NCBI GenBank assembly: GCA_902491395.1
Contig: CABUHO010000037.1
Location: forward strand, 1-14,563
Origin: an uncultured Collinsella sp.
GTDB lineage: Bacteria; Actinomycetota; Coriobacteriia; Coriobacteriales; Coriobacteriaceae
Direction: 5' to 3'
DNA length: 14,563 bases
In this document: positions 7,072 through 14,515 of the stretch, one piece after another
Numbering within the stretch: the first letter of the stretch is position 1
Layout of the letters: every line of letters starts with the position of its first letter
Made by a program: the position numbers and the translations under genes
Notes under the pieces: model-generated
Seen by the model: the letters and a program-made list of their open reading frames with translations, nothing else
Told to the model about the DNA's origin: nothing
Database searches by the model: none

Positions 7072-7099
7072 GCCGCCCTCCCGGGGCGGCATTTTTTAT
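7072..7099 (+). terminator. Intrinsic terminator after EamA gene
   Basis: GCCGCCC (7072-7078) pairs perfectly with GGGCGGC (7084-7090) around a 5-nt loop and is followed by ATTTTTTAT. It lies 12 bp after the stop codon and is the clearest Rho-independent terminator of the window. Confidence 0.9.
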
Positions 7100-7123
7100 G
7101 TTAAGCCCTTACAGTTGTGCCTT

Positions 7124-7145
7124 GCACTTTACGCTATCAAAGTGC
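7124..7145. promoter_or_regulatory. 7-bp inverted repeat upstream of the M20 gene
   Basis: GCACTTT (7124-7130) and AAAGTGC (7139-7145) are exact complements separated by 8 bp, about 30 bp before the M20 start codon. The position, between a terminator and the start of a two-gene operon, suits an operator, but no good -35/-10 pair could be placed with confidence. Confidence 0.3.
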
Positions 7146-7175
7146 GTGCTGCAAAAACGTTACTGGAGGGCATCT

Positions 7176-8477
7176 ATGGCATCAGCTCTGTCCGATCTTC
7201 AACCGCAACCAGCGCCTCAGACTACCACAGCGGCGCAGACCGCTATCGGCAAATGCCTGGTCAAAGAAGCCCAGGCATTTGCCGGTGAGCTTGCCGCATG
7301 GCGCCACGATCTCCATCAGACGCCCGAGCTGGGTAATAGCCTCCCGCAGACCTCTGCGTATATCCAAGCGCGCCTGACCGAGATGGATATCCCATTTGCT
7401 ACGCTCGTCGATGGTTCCTGTGTCGTTGGCCTTATCGGTGCCGGCGCGGCAGCTGCTGCTCGGGGTAACGGTACGTGCACGGACAAGCAGGCCGGTACGG
7501 TTATCATGCTCCGTGGCGACATGGATGCCTTGCCCGTTGCCGAGGAATCCGGCGAGCCCTTTGCATCCACCAATGGCTGCATGCATGCTTGCGGTCACGA
7601 TATGCACGCGACGGCGCTGCTTGGTGCAGCGCGCCTGCTCAAGGCCCGCGAGGCCGAGCTTGTGGAGGCCGACGCCACGGTGAAGTTGCTGTTCCAGCCG
7701 GGCGAGGAAACCTTTGAGGGGGCTCGTGCCGCTATCGCCGATGGCCTGCTGCAGAACCCGCGTCCCCAGGCCGCCTTTGCCATGCATGTCAATAGCCAGT
7801 CGCCGCTTGGCCTGGTGCTCTACGGCAGCCCGGCGCTCTCGGGCGTGTACGGTTTTCGCATCACGCTTCAGGGCAAGGGTGGCCATGGCTCGAGCCCCGA
7901 GATTTGCATCGACCCCATTACGGCGGGCGTGCATGTGCATCTGGCGCTTCAGGAGCTCATCTCCCGCGAGGTGCCGGCGGCCAAGGAAGTCGCACTTACC
8001 GTGGGTAAGTTCGCCGGCGGCCTGGCGGCCAACGTCATTCCCGACACCTGCGTGCTCGAGGGAACGCTGCGCGGCTTTGATGTTGAGCTCATGGCCCACC
8101 TAAAGACCCGCATCGCGGAGGTCGTCAACGGCGTTGCCGCAACATATCGTACGCCGGCAACCATCGAGACGCTTTCGGACGTTCCGCCGCTCGTGCTCGA
8201 CAGCGATATGACCCAGGCCTCGCTTGGCTATGTGGGCGCGGTGCTGCCCAAGGCTGCCTTCCTGCCGCTATTCCACGCCATGGCGAGCGAGGACTTCGCG
8301 CTTATCTCGAGCGAGATTCCGAGTGCGTACTTTACCGTGGGCTCGGCCGTGACCGATACGGACGAGCACTTTGCCCAGCACCATCCCAAGGCACGCTTTA
8401 GCGATGCCGAGTTGCCGCTCGGCGCCGCGGCTTATACCGCCGTCGCTTTGGGCTATATCGCCGACCACAAGGAGTAA
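7176..8477 (+). CDS. M20-family (M20D-like) amidohydrolase
   Basis: A 433-aa two-domain, metal-dependent amidohydrolase of the type that removes acyl groups from amino acids (hippurate hydrolase, N-acyl-amino-acid amidohydrolase and relatives). The catalytic-domain motifs are present: RGDMDALP at 113-120; MHACGHDMHAT from 136 with likely metal ligands C139 and H141; FQPGEE at 173-178 with the general-base/ligand Glu pair E177-E178; AMHV with H204; and a late His at H402/H403 in HHPKARFSDAELPLG. GKGGHGSSPE opens the dimerisation (lid) domain near 235. No signal peptide is seen, so it should be cytosolic. The start ATG at 7176 has GGAGGG 5 bp upstream; the open frame continues further upstream into the EamA gene and its terminator, but that part is not coding. 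An Ala-rich insertion lies just before the RGDMDALP motif. It is followed after 3 bp by an MFS gene, forming an operon. The exact substrate is unknown. Confidence 0.9.
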   Translation: MASALSDLQPQPAPQTTTAAQTAIGKCLVKEAQAFAGELAAWRHDLHQTPELGNSLPQTSAYIQARLTEMDIPFATLVDGSCVVGLIGAGAAAAARGNGTCTDKQAGTVIMLRGDMDALPVAEESGEPFASTNGCMHACGHDMHATALLGAARLLKAREAELVEADATVKLLFQPGEETFEGARAAIADGLLQNPRPQAAFAMHVNSQSPLGLVLYGSPALSGVYGFRITLQGKGGHGSSPEICIDPITAGVHVHLALQELISREVPAAKEVALTVGKFAGGLAANVIPDTCVLEGTLRGFDVELMAHLKTRIAEVVNGVAATYRTPATIETLSDVPPLVLDSDMTQASLGYVGAVLPKAAFLPLFHAMASEDFALISSEIPSAYFTVGSAVTDTDEHFAQHHPKARFSDAELPLGAAAYTAVALGYIADHKE

Positions 8478-8480
8478 CCA

Positions 8481-9785
8481 ATGCCCCAGCAGCGTAAGTT
8501 CTTCCCCGGCTGGCTCGTGGTGGCCTCTGGCTTTGTGATCATGGCCACGTGCTACACGATTTTCGTCAACTGCATGAGCCTGTTTCAGCCGCTGATCGTC
8601 AGCGATCTGGGCATTTCACTTGCGCAGTACAACATTTCCAATGCCATCTCCACCGTGGTGAGCGTTGTGGGTTCGCTTGTGATCGGCCATGTCGCCGATA
8701 AGGTGAGCGGCCGCGTTTTGGGCTCCCTCACCGTTATCGCCACCTCTGCCGTGCTTGTCGGCATGAGCTTTGTGGGCGAGCTTTGGCAGGTCTACGTGCT
8801 CTTTGCCGTCTCGGGCTGCTTCGCCGTGGCCTCGACCCGCCTGCTCATCAGCCTAGTGACCGCCAACTGGTTTACGGCCAAGCGAGGCCTTGCCATCTCC
8901 ATCGCGCTTTCGGGCTCGGGCTTTGGCGGCGCTATTCTGTCTCCCATCGTGAGCTCGCTCATCGTGAGCGTTGGCTGGCGTTCCGCCTTCCTGGTGCTCG
9001 CGGCTATCTGCATGGTGGCGGCGCTGCCCATCACGGCCTATTCCTTCCGCACCAAGCCTTCCGAGATCGGTCTTAAGCCGCTCGGCGAGAACCCAGGCGA
9101 CCCGTCTGCTTCTGCCACGGGTGATAAGAACGAGAAGGCAGCCCCCGAGGTTAGCGTCGGCTGGTCTCGTATCAAGAAGAGCCCGGCATTTTGGCTGCTC
9201 GTCGTCGCCTTCCTCTTTATGGGCTTGGTCAATGGCGCCATCCTGCCCAACCAGGTTACCAACATGACGAGTGTTACCGTCAACGGCGCCAAGATCGTCA
9301 CGGGCGGCCACGATCCCATGTGGGCGGGTACTGTGCTTTCGGTCTACATGGTCACCGTCGTTATTGCCAAGATTTCGCTCGGTGCGATCTATGACCGCTT
9401 TGGCCTGCGCTTTGGCAATATCCTTGGCTCCGTTGCGTGCATTATCGCCTGCGTGGCGCTGTGCTTCCCGACGACGGACCTCGGTCCTATTGTCGCCGCT
9501 GTGAGCTTTGGTATCGGAACGTGCATGGGCACCATCACGCCTACCATCGCCGCGTCCAAGCAGTTTGGCATGGCCGACCTCGGCAAGGTCACGGGCACCA
9601 TCACCTCGCTCGAGATGGTCGGCGGCACCGTGGGCGCCATTGTCTCGGGCGTGCTGTTCGATGCCACGGGCTCCTTTGCGAGCACCTGGATCGTGTGCCT
9701 GGTGTGTTCTGTGGTCATGCTCGTATTCCTGCTGGCCTCGGAGCCCATCGCCGCCAAGCTGCGCGCAAGCGTGGCGGGGGAGTAG
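8481..9785 (+). CDS. MFS transporter, OFA (oxalate/formate antiporter)-like
   Basis: A 434-aa, twelve-helix major facilitator protein. The opening FFPGWLVVASGFVIMATCYT and the block YNISNAISTVVSVVGSLVIG fit the OFA/MCT-like branch. The loop-2/3 signature GHVADKVSGR lies at 69-78 and its mirror copy GAIYDRFGLR at 301-310. The central cytoplasmic loop (about 195-230) is charged and ends in SVGWSRIKKSPAFW, a usual feature of this branch. OFA members exchange or import carboxylates. The ribosome site AAGGAG overlaps the end of the M20 gene and the start is 3 bp after its stop, so the two are co-translated. Context therefore suggests uptake of the hydrolase substrate or exchange with its product, which is inference. 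No intrinsic terminator with a T-run follows; instead come three long hairpins. Confidence 0.88.
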   Translation: MPQQRKFFPGWLVVASGFVIMATCYTIFVNCMSLFQPLIVSDLGISLAQYNISNAISTVVSVVGSLVIGHVADKVSGRVLGSLTVIATSAVLVGMSFVGELWQVYVLFAVSGCFAVASTRLLISLVTANWFTAKRGLAISIALSGSGFGGAILSPIVSSLIVSVGWRSAFLVLAAICMVAALPITAYSFRTKPSEIGLKPLGENPGDPSASATGDKNEKAAPEVSVGWSRIKKSPAFWLLVVAFLFMGLVNGAILPNQVTNMTSVTVNGAKIVTGGHDPMWAGTVLSVYMVTVVIAKISLGAIYDRFGLRFGNILGSVACIIACVALCFPTTDLGPIVAAVSFGIGTCMGTITPTIAASKQFGMADLGKVTGTITSLEMVGGTVGAIVSGVLFDATGSFASTWIVCLVCSVVMLVFLLASEPIAAKLRASVAGE

Positions 9786-9820
9786 CGGGTCGCTGCCTAT
9801 TCCTGTTTGTCTGTTCTGCT

Positions 9821-9882
9821 CGTGGCTGCCTTGGAAGCCGAATGGATGCTCGTACCGTCATTCGGTTTCCAGGGCAGCCACG
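9821..9882. repeat. Long intergenic hairpin A (24-bp stem)
   Basis: Left arm 9821-9844 and right arm 9859-9882 are complementary over all 24 positions, with two G-T type pairs (9831 with 9872, 9837 with 9866) and a 14-nt loop. It lies 35 bp after the MFS stop codon. No T-run follows. Arm sequences resemble those of hairpin C (shared GCCGAA(T/C)G near the loop and GGC.GC near the base). Confidence 0.8.
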
Positions 9883-9893
9883 GGTCTACGAAA

Positions 9894-9957
9894 TGATCCC
9901 TTTTCCTCCGTCCCCAAGGGATCACGTGATCCGAAGGGGACGGAGGAAAAGGGATCA
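9894..9957. repeat. BIME-like pair of 31-bp REP-type units (hairpin B, 22-bp stem)
   Basis: Positions 9894-9915 are perfectly complementary to 9936-9957, and the centre holds the palindrome GGATCACGTGATCC (9919-9932). The whole can equally be read as two inverted units, 9894-9924 and 9927-9957, identical at 28 of 31 positions when one is reversed, separated by CG. Each unit is itself a hairpin bounded by TGATCC(C) and GGGATCA. This is the layout of paired REP sequences (BIMEs), which are usually dispersed in many copies and spread by RAYT transposases. The copy number here is unknown. Confidence 0.78.
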
Positions 9958-9962
9958 CAAAC

Positions 9963-10024
9963 CGCGGCGGCGCGTCTGGCCGAACGAGTCCCCATACCCT
10001 CGTTCGGTCAGACATGCCGCCGCG
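9963..10024. repeat. Long intergenic hairpin C (26-bp stem)
   Basis: Left arm 9963-9988 and right arm 9999-10024 pair over 26 positions with two G-T type pairs (9972 with 10015, 9979 with 10008) and one mismatch (9973 with 10014), closing on a 10-nt loop. The right arm reaches into the -35 region of the hisS promoter. Confidence 0.8.
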
Positions 10025-10046
10025 TTGCTGCTTTGTGCCGTATAAT
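10018..10046 (+). promoter_or_regulatory. hisS promoter
   Basis: A perfect TATAAT box (10041-10046) lies 42 bp before the hisS start codon. The -35 position at 17-bp spacing (10018-10023, CGCCGC) has no match to TTGACA and is inside the right arm of hairpin C. TTGCTG at 10025-10030 is too close. Transcription would begin near 10053, leaving a leader of about 36 nt, too short for a T-box. Confidence 0.6.
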
Positions 10047-10088
10047 GTCCACTACCTATGACGCGATACAAAAGAAAGGTGTTTGCCC

Positions 10089-11402
10089 ATGCAGGCACAG
10101 AAGGCGGAGGGAACCCGCGACCTTATCGGCGCCGAGATGCGCGCCTGGCAAAAGATGCAGCAGATTGCTGCCGGCGTATTCGAGCCGTTTGGCTTTAAGC
10201 CCATCGAGACGCCCGCGATCGAGCAGGTGGACGTCTTTGTCCACGGCATCGGCCAGTCGACCGACGTCGTGCGCAAGGAGATGTTCCGCGTCTTTAGCGG
10301 CGCCAACCTGGAGCGCGTCTTTGCCGAGGGCACCGACACCAAGCTCAAGCCCAAGCAGCGTCTGGCGCTTCGTCCCGAGGGCACGGCCGGTGTGGTGCGC
10401 GCCGTCGTGGAGAACAACCTGGTGCCTCAGGGCTCCACGCCGTTTAAGGCGTACTACGCCGAGGCCATGTTCCGCGGCGAGCGTCCCCAGAAGGGCCGCC
10501 TGCGCCAGTTCCATCAGGTGGGCATCGAGTGGCTCGGCGCTCCCGATCCGGCGGCAGACGCCGAGTGCATCATCATGCTCATGGAGTTCTACAAGCGCTT
10601 GGGCTTCGACCTTTCCAAGCTCCGTCTGCTCATCAACTCGATGGGTGACGCCCAGTGCCGTCCGGCTTACCGCGAGCAGGTCAAGCAGTTTATCCTCGAT
10701 CACGCCGACGAGATGTGCGACGAGTGCCGCGAGCGCGCCGAGCTCAACCCGCTGCGCGCCTTCGACTGCAAGAACGACCACTGCCGCGAGATCATGGCCG
10801 ACGCCCCGCTGATGGGTGACAACCTGTGCGACGAGTGCCGCGAGCACTACGAGCAGGTCAAGCGCTATTTGGATGCGGCGGGTATCGAGTATGTTGAGGA
10901 CCCCACCTTGGTGCGCGGCTTGGACTACTACACCCGTACCGTCTTTGAGGTCGAGGCTCCCGGCGCCGGCGTCGGTTCCATTGGTGGCGGCGGTCGCTAT
11001 GACGGCTTGGTCGAGCTCGAGGGCGGCAAGCCCACGGCAGGTGTCGGCTTTGCTGTCGGTTTTGAGCGCGCCCTGCTGGCCCTTCAGGCCTTTGGTAACG
11101 ACTTGGGTGCCGAGGAGGCCCCGTGCGTCTATGTCGCCAACGCCGGCAAGGAGCTGCGCCAGAACGTCTTTGCCATTACGCAGGAGCTTCGCGCCGCAGG
11201 CATCGTGACCGAGGCCGACTATCAGGGCCGTTCGCTCAAGGCCCAGTTTAAGCAGGCCGATAAGGTGGGTGCCAAGCTCATCCTGGTCTTGGGCGGCGAC
11301 GAGCTTGCCGCCGGCAAGGTCAAGGTGCGCGACATGGAGAGCCATGAAGAGGTCCTTGCCGATCTGGCCAACGTCGTCGAGGCGGTTCGCGAGCGCCTGT
11401 AG
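10089..11402 (+). CDS. hisS: Histidine--tRNA ligase
   Basis: A 437-aa class II aminoacyl-tRNA synthetase that charges tRNA-His in the cytosol as a homodimer. Class II motif 2 appears as LRPEGTAGVVRA (Arg at 95) and MFRGERPQKGRLRQFHQVG from 127. The histidine-specific loop is LVRGLDYYTRTVFE (R276-G277-L278-D279-Y280-Y281). Motif 3 is GIGGGGRYDGL-like (SIGGGGRYDGLVE) with AVGFERALL. The C-terminal anticodon-binding domain runs from about 335 to the end. The insertion domain carries six cysteines in CxxC (210, 213), CxxxxC (227, 232) and CxxC (247, 250) spacing, as in many bacterial HisRS proteins, possibly binding zinc. The ATG at 10089 has AAAGGTG about 7 bp upstream; a TTG two codons earlier is too close to it. 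The gene has its own promoter and terminator-like hairpin. Confidence 0.97.
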   Translation: MQAQKAEGTRDLIGAEMRAWQKMQQIAAGVFEPFGFKPIETPAIEQVDVFVHGIGQSTDVVRKEMFRVFSGANLERVFAEGTDTKLKPKQRLALRPEGTAGVVRAVVENNLVPQGSTPFKAYYAEAMFRGERPQKGRLRQFHQVGIEWLGAPDPAADAECIIMLMEFYKRLGFDLSKLRLLINSMGDAQCRPAYREQVKQFILDHADEMCDECRERAELNPLRAFDCKNDHCREIMADAPLMGDNLCDECREHYEQVKRYLDAAGIEYVEDPTLVRGLDYYTRTVFEVEAPGAGVGSIGGGGRYDGLVELEGGKPTAGVGFAVGFERALLALQAFGNDLGAEEAPCVYVANAGKELRQNVFAITQELRAAGIVTEADYQGRSLKAQFKQADKVGAKLILVLGGDELAAGKVKVRDMESHEEVLADLANVVEAVRERL

Positions 11403-11459
11403 CGCATCTTTTTGAGCTGCGGACCCGCTTGAGTGTCTCGTCCATTGCGAGCGATTGTT

Positions 11460-11500
11460 ACGGGGGTGTTTCGCATTTATGCGGAATGCCCCCGTTTGTG
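11460..11500 (+). terminator. Terminator-like hairpin after hisS
   Basis: Positions 11460-11474 pair with 11481-11495 over 15 bp (three G-T type pairs) around the loop ATTTAT, with a long G/C core at the base. The following tail (TTGTG) is poor in T for an intrinsic terminator. It lies 57 bp after the hisS stop codon. Confidence 0.6.
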
Positions 11501-11555
11501 TATGCCGTCCACCGAGAAATACGACCATTTAGAGCAAAAACCCTTGCAATACAGA

Positions 11556-11615
11556 AAATACTTTTGTGTGGTAAAGCGCAATCAGTGTCGAAAGTATTTC
11601 TCAAGCGCCTATAAT
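11556..11615 (+). promoter_or_regulatory. ppc promoter with flanking inverted repeat
   Basis: A perfect TATAAT lies at 11610-11615; the -35 is weak (TGTCGA at 11586-11591, 18-bp spacing). AAATACTTT (11556-11564) and AAAGTATTT (11591-11599) are exact complements, centre to centre 35 bp apart, and the right copy lies between the -35 and -10 boxes. AAGCGC is directly repeated at 11574-11579 and 11603-11608. A regulator bound to both halves would cover the promoter; which one is not known. Confidence 0.5.
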
Positions 11616-11659
11616 GAATACCGCATGTTACGTGCATAGAAGGAGGAATGGGAGGAAAC

Positions 11660-14473
11660 GTGGCTGAGAACCTAAGCAACCAGTCTGTACCCGAAGCCGC
11701 GGCGCGCGTCGCTGCCGTGGTCAACCGCCTCGTTAACCGAATCGGCTCGAATGCCGAGTCCAGGGAGCGTCTCGCCGAGATCGAGATCCCCGAGGAGCTG
11801 CGCGACAATCTGGCGCTGTTCCTGCGCCTGGAGCGTCGTGTGCTTAGCGAGTATGATCCTGAGATCGCGGACCTGTTCGACAAGATCCTGTCGGCCGAGA
11901 TTGTGGCCAATGCCGGCAACCCCGGTACCCGCGCTGCCGACGAGGCCGTCGACGAGCAGGGCGTGCCCACCGCCGACGAGTCCACCGCCGTGGCATTCCG
12001 TGAGGTCGTCGATCTGATCGACAGCTTGCCGCTCGATAAGCAGCAGGTCATCGTTCGCGCCTTTACGAGCTTCTTCCACCTGGCAAACCTGTCGGAGGAG
12101 AACTACCGTGTGGCGCAGCTGCGCGAGCGCGAGGCCGGTGCGTCGACCGATACCGAGGTCGATCCCGCCAACGAGCTCACCGTCGCTTATCACCAGCTGG
12201 TGAATGAGCTGGGCGTCGAGGGCGCCAACGAGCTGCTCGGCAAGCTTGAGTTCCATCCCGTCTTTACCGCGCATCCCACCGAGGCCCGTCGCAAGGCCGT
12301 CGAGGGCAAGATTCGCCGTATCTCCAACCTGCTGGAGGAGCGTCCGCGTCTGGGCGGCTCCGACCTGGTGGAGAACGAGCGCCATATGCTGCAGGAGATT
12401 GACGCCCTGGTGCGTACGAGCCCCATCGCGCTCAAGAAGCCCACGCCGGTCGAGGAAGCCGATACCATCATCGACATCTTCGATAACACGCTGTTCGACG
12501 TCATCCCCGTTATCTATCGTCGCTTTGACGACTGGGTGCTGGGCGACAAGGCCGGTATCGTGCCGCCGCTGTGCCCGGCGTTTTTCCATCCCGGCAGCTG
12601 GATCGGTTCCGACCGCGACGGTAACCCCAACGTCACCGCCAAGGTGAGCCGTGAGGTCGCCGCCAAGTACTTCACCCACATGGTGCTCAAGCTCGAGGAC
12701 AAATGCCGCCGCATCGGCCGCAACCTCACGCTCGAGGCCACCTACAGCAAGCCGTCTGCCGAGCTCATCAACCTGTGGAACCATCAGGTCGAGATGAGCA
12801 CCCAGTACACCGCACGTGCTGAGCTGATCTCCGAGCACGAGCCGCATCGCGCCGTCATGCTCGTCATGGCCGACCGTCTGAACGCCACCGTGCGCCGTAT
12901 CACCGATACCATGTACCACAGCGCTGATGAGTTCCTGGAGGACCTGCGTGTCGTCCAGCGCTCGCTGGCCGCCTGCGGTGCCGTCCGTGCTGCCTACGGC
13001 CCGGTCCAGACCATCATCTGGCAGGTCGAGTCCTTCGGCTTCCACATGGTCGAGATGGAGTTCCGTCAGCACTCCGTGGTGCACGCCCGCGCCCTCAAGG
13101 ATATCCACGAGAACGGTATCCATGGCGACCTGCAGCCCATGACGCGCGAGGTCATCGATACCTTCCGCGCTATCGGCTCCATCCAAAAGCGTTACGGCAA
13201 GAAGATGGCGCACCGCTACATCATCTCGTTCACCAAGAGCGCCCAGCATGTGGCCGACGTCTTTGAGCTTGCCCACCTGTCCTTTGCACACGAGGAGGAT
13301 GTCCCCGAGCTCGACGTGATTCCGCTGTTCGAGCAGCTCGAGGACCTCGAGGGCTGCGTCGACGTGCTCGACCAGATGCTTACGCTGCCCGTGGTGCAAA
13401 AGCGCCTTGCCCAGACCAACCGCCGCATGGAGGTCATGCTGGGCTATTCCGACTCCTCCAAGGATGCCGGTCCTACCACGGCCATGCTCGCGCTGCACTC
13501 CGCGCAGGAGCGCATTGCCAAGTGGGCCGAGAAGAACGATATCGACCTGGTGCTCATGCACGGTCGCGGCGGTGCCGTGGGCCGTGGCGGCGGCCCGGCT
13601 AACAAGGCCGTGCTGGCGCAGCCCAAGGGTTCGGTCAACTGCTTCTTTAAGCTCACCGAGCAGGGCGAGGTCATCTTTGCCCGTTACGGTAACCGCACGC
13701 TGGCCCAGCGCCATGTCGAGTCCGTTGCCGCCGCAACGCTTTTGCAGTCGGCCCCGAGCGTCGAGAAGACCAACACCGAGACCACGCAGAAGTTCTGGGA
13801 TATGGCCGAGAAGCTCAACGCCGCAAGCCACGAGCGCTATCTGGACCTGCTGAACACCGAGGACTTTACACCGTGGTTCTCGACCGTGACGCCGCTGACC
13901 GAGGTCGGTCTGCTGCCGATCGGCTCGCGTCCCGCCAAGCGGGGCCTGGGCGCCAAGTCGCTCGACGACCTGCGTACCATTCCGTGGATCTTCAGCTGGA
14001 GTCAGGCGCGCATCAATCTGGCCGCTTGGTACGGCCTGGGTACCGCCTGCGAGCAGTTTGGCGATCTGGACCAGCTTAAGGCTGCCTACCAGGAGTGGCC
14101 GTTCTTCCGCACGTTCATCGACAATATTGAGATGTCGATTGCTAAGACCGATCAGCGCATTGCCAAGATGTATCTGCATCTGGGCGACCGCGATGATCTG
14201 TCCAAGAAGGTCTTTACTGAGATGCAGCTCACTCGTAAGTGGGTCCTTGCCATCGTCGGTGATGAATGGCCGCTGCAGCGTCGTCGCGTGCTCGGCTGTG
14301 CCGTCCGCGTGCGTAACCCCTACGTCGACGCCCTGTCCATCGCCCAGGTCCGCGCCCTTCGCGAGGTGCGTATGAACCAGGACGAGATGGCAGAGGAGAA
14401 GAAGGCCGAGTACATGAGCCTGATTCTTTCGACTGTGACCGGCGTCTCGGCAGGATTGCAGAACACGGGGTAA
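11660..14473 (+). CDS. ppc: Phosphoenolpyruvate carboxylase
   Basis: A 937-aa cytosolic enzyme that adds bicarbonate to phosphoenolpyruvate to make oxaloacetate, replenishing the C4 pool and, in fermenters, feeding succinate formation. Catalytic blocks: TAHPTEARRK with H205 (H138 in the E. coli enzyme); SWIGSDRDGNPNV from 313; GYSDSSKDAG with K601; HGRGGAVGRGGGP with H634, R636 and R642. The allosteric aspartate site looks intact: R642, K829 in SIAKTD, R885 in RNPYVD and N935 in the C-terminal QNTG. It is slightly longer than the E. coli protein (883 aa), mainly in the N-terminal third. I prefer the GTG at 11660 because GGAGG (11651-11655) lies 4 bp upstream. The in-frame ATG at 11648 is possible, but AGGAGG there ends only 1 bp before it. 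It has its own promoter; no clear terminator follows. Confidence 0.96.
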   Translation: MAENLSNQSVPEAAARVAAVVNRLVNRIGSNAESRERLAEIEIPEELRDNLALFLRLERRVLSEYDPEIADLFDKILSAEIVANAGNPGTRAADEAVDEQGVPTADESTAVAFREVVDLIDSLPLDKQQVIVRAFTSFFHLANLSEENYRVAQLREREAGASTDTEVDPANELTVAYHQLVNELGVEGANELLGKLEFHPVFTAHPTEARRKAVEGKIRRISNLLEERPRLGGSDLVENERHMLQEIDALVRTSPIALKKPTPVEEADTIIDIFDNTLFDVIPVIYRRFDDWVLGDKAGIVPPLCPAFFHPGSWIGSDRDGNPNVTAKVSREVAAKYFTHMVLKLEDKCRRIGRNLTLEATYSKPSAELINLWNHQVEMSTQYTARAELISEHEPHRAVMLVMADRLNATVRRITDTMYHSADEFLEDLRVVQRSLAACGAVRAAYGPVQTIIWQVESFGFHMVEMEFRQHSVVHARALKDIHENGIHGDLQPMTREVIDTFRAIGSIQKRYGKKMAHRYIISFTKSAQHVADVFELAHLSFAHEEDVPELDVIPLFEQLEDLEGCVDVLDQMLTLPVVQKRLAQTNRRMEVMLGYSDSSKDAGPTTAMLALHSAQERIAKWAEKNDIDLVLMHGRGGAVGRGGGPANKAVLAQPKGSVNCFFKLTEQGEVIFARYGNRTLAQRHVESVAAATLLQSAPSVEKTNTETTQKFWDMAEKLNAASHERYLDLLNTEDFTPWFSTVTPLTEVGLLPIGSRPAKRGLGAKSLDDLRTIPWIFSWSQARINLAAWYGLGTACEQFGDLDQLKAAYQEWPFFRTFIDNIEMSIAKTDQRIAKMYLHLGDRDDLSKKVFTEMQLTRKWVLAIVGDEWPLQRRRVLGCAVRVRNPYVDALSIAQVRALREVRMNQDEMAEEKKAEYMSLILSTVTGVSAGLQNTG

Positions 14474-14515
14474 TCGATAGCCCTGTAGTCGTCCGGGCCC
14501 GCCATCAGCTTACTT

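Noticed and set aside
6705..7175. In-frame extension of the M20 gene upstream into the EamA gene (590-aa reading)
   Set aside because: The extension runs in the wrong frame through the EamA gene and its intrinsic terminator. A good ribosome site and the family N-terminus support the ATG at 7176.
9786..10024. CRISPR array
   Set aside because: The repeats are inverted hairpins of different sequence, not regularly spaced direct repeats with unique spacers, and no cas gene is present.
10047..10088. T-box or riboswitch leader for hisS
   Set aside because: Only about 36 nt separate the predicted transcription start from the start codon, and no T-box motif is seen.
9508..10812. 434-aa + strand frame through the end of the MFS gene, the hairpin cluster and hisS
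   Set aside because: It is an out-of-frame Arg/Ser-rich shadow that translates the palindromes and overlaps two real genes.
10716..10838. Six-cysteine cluster in HisRS as a novel metal site
   Set aside because: CxxC and DCK-type cysteines in the insertion domain are common in bacterial HisRS proteins, so it is not specific to this organism.
10056..11528. 490-aa open frame on the minus strand opposite hisS
   Set aside because: It is antisense to hisS with the same shadow-type composition, and runs through the promoter and terminator regions of hisS.
11672..14179. 835-aa open frame on the minus strand opposite ppc
   Set aside because: It is antisense to a fully conserved PEPC gene. The low-complexity His, Asp, Gly and Leu content is typical of codon-bias shadow frames.
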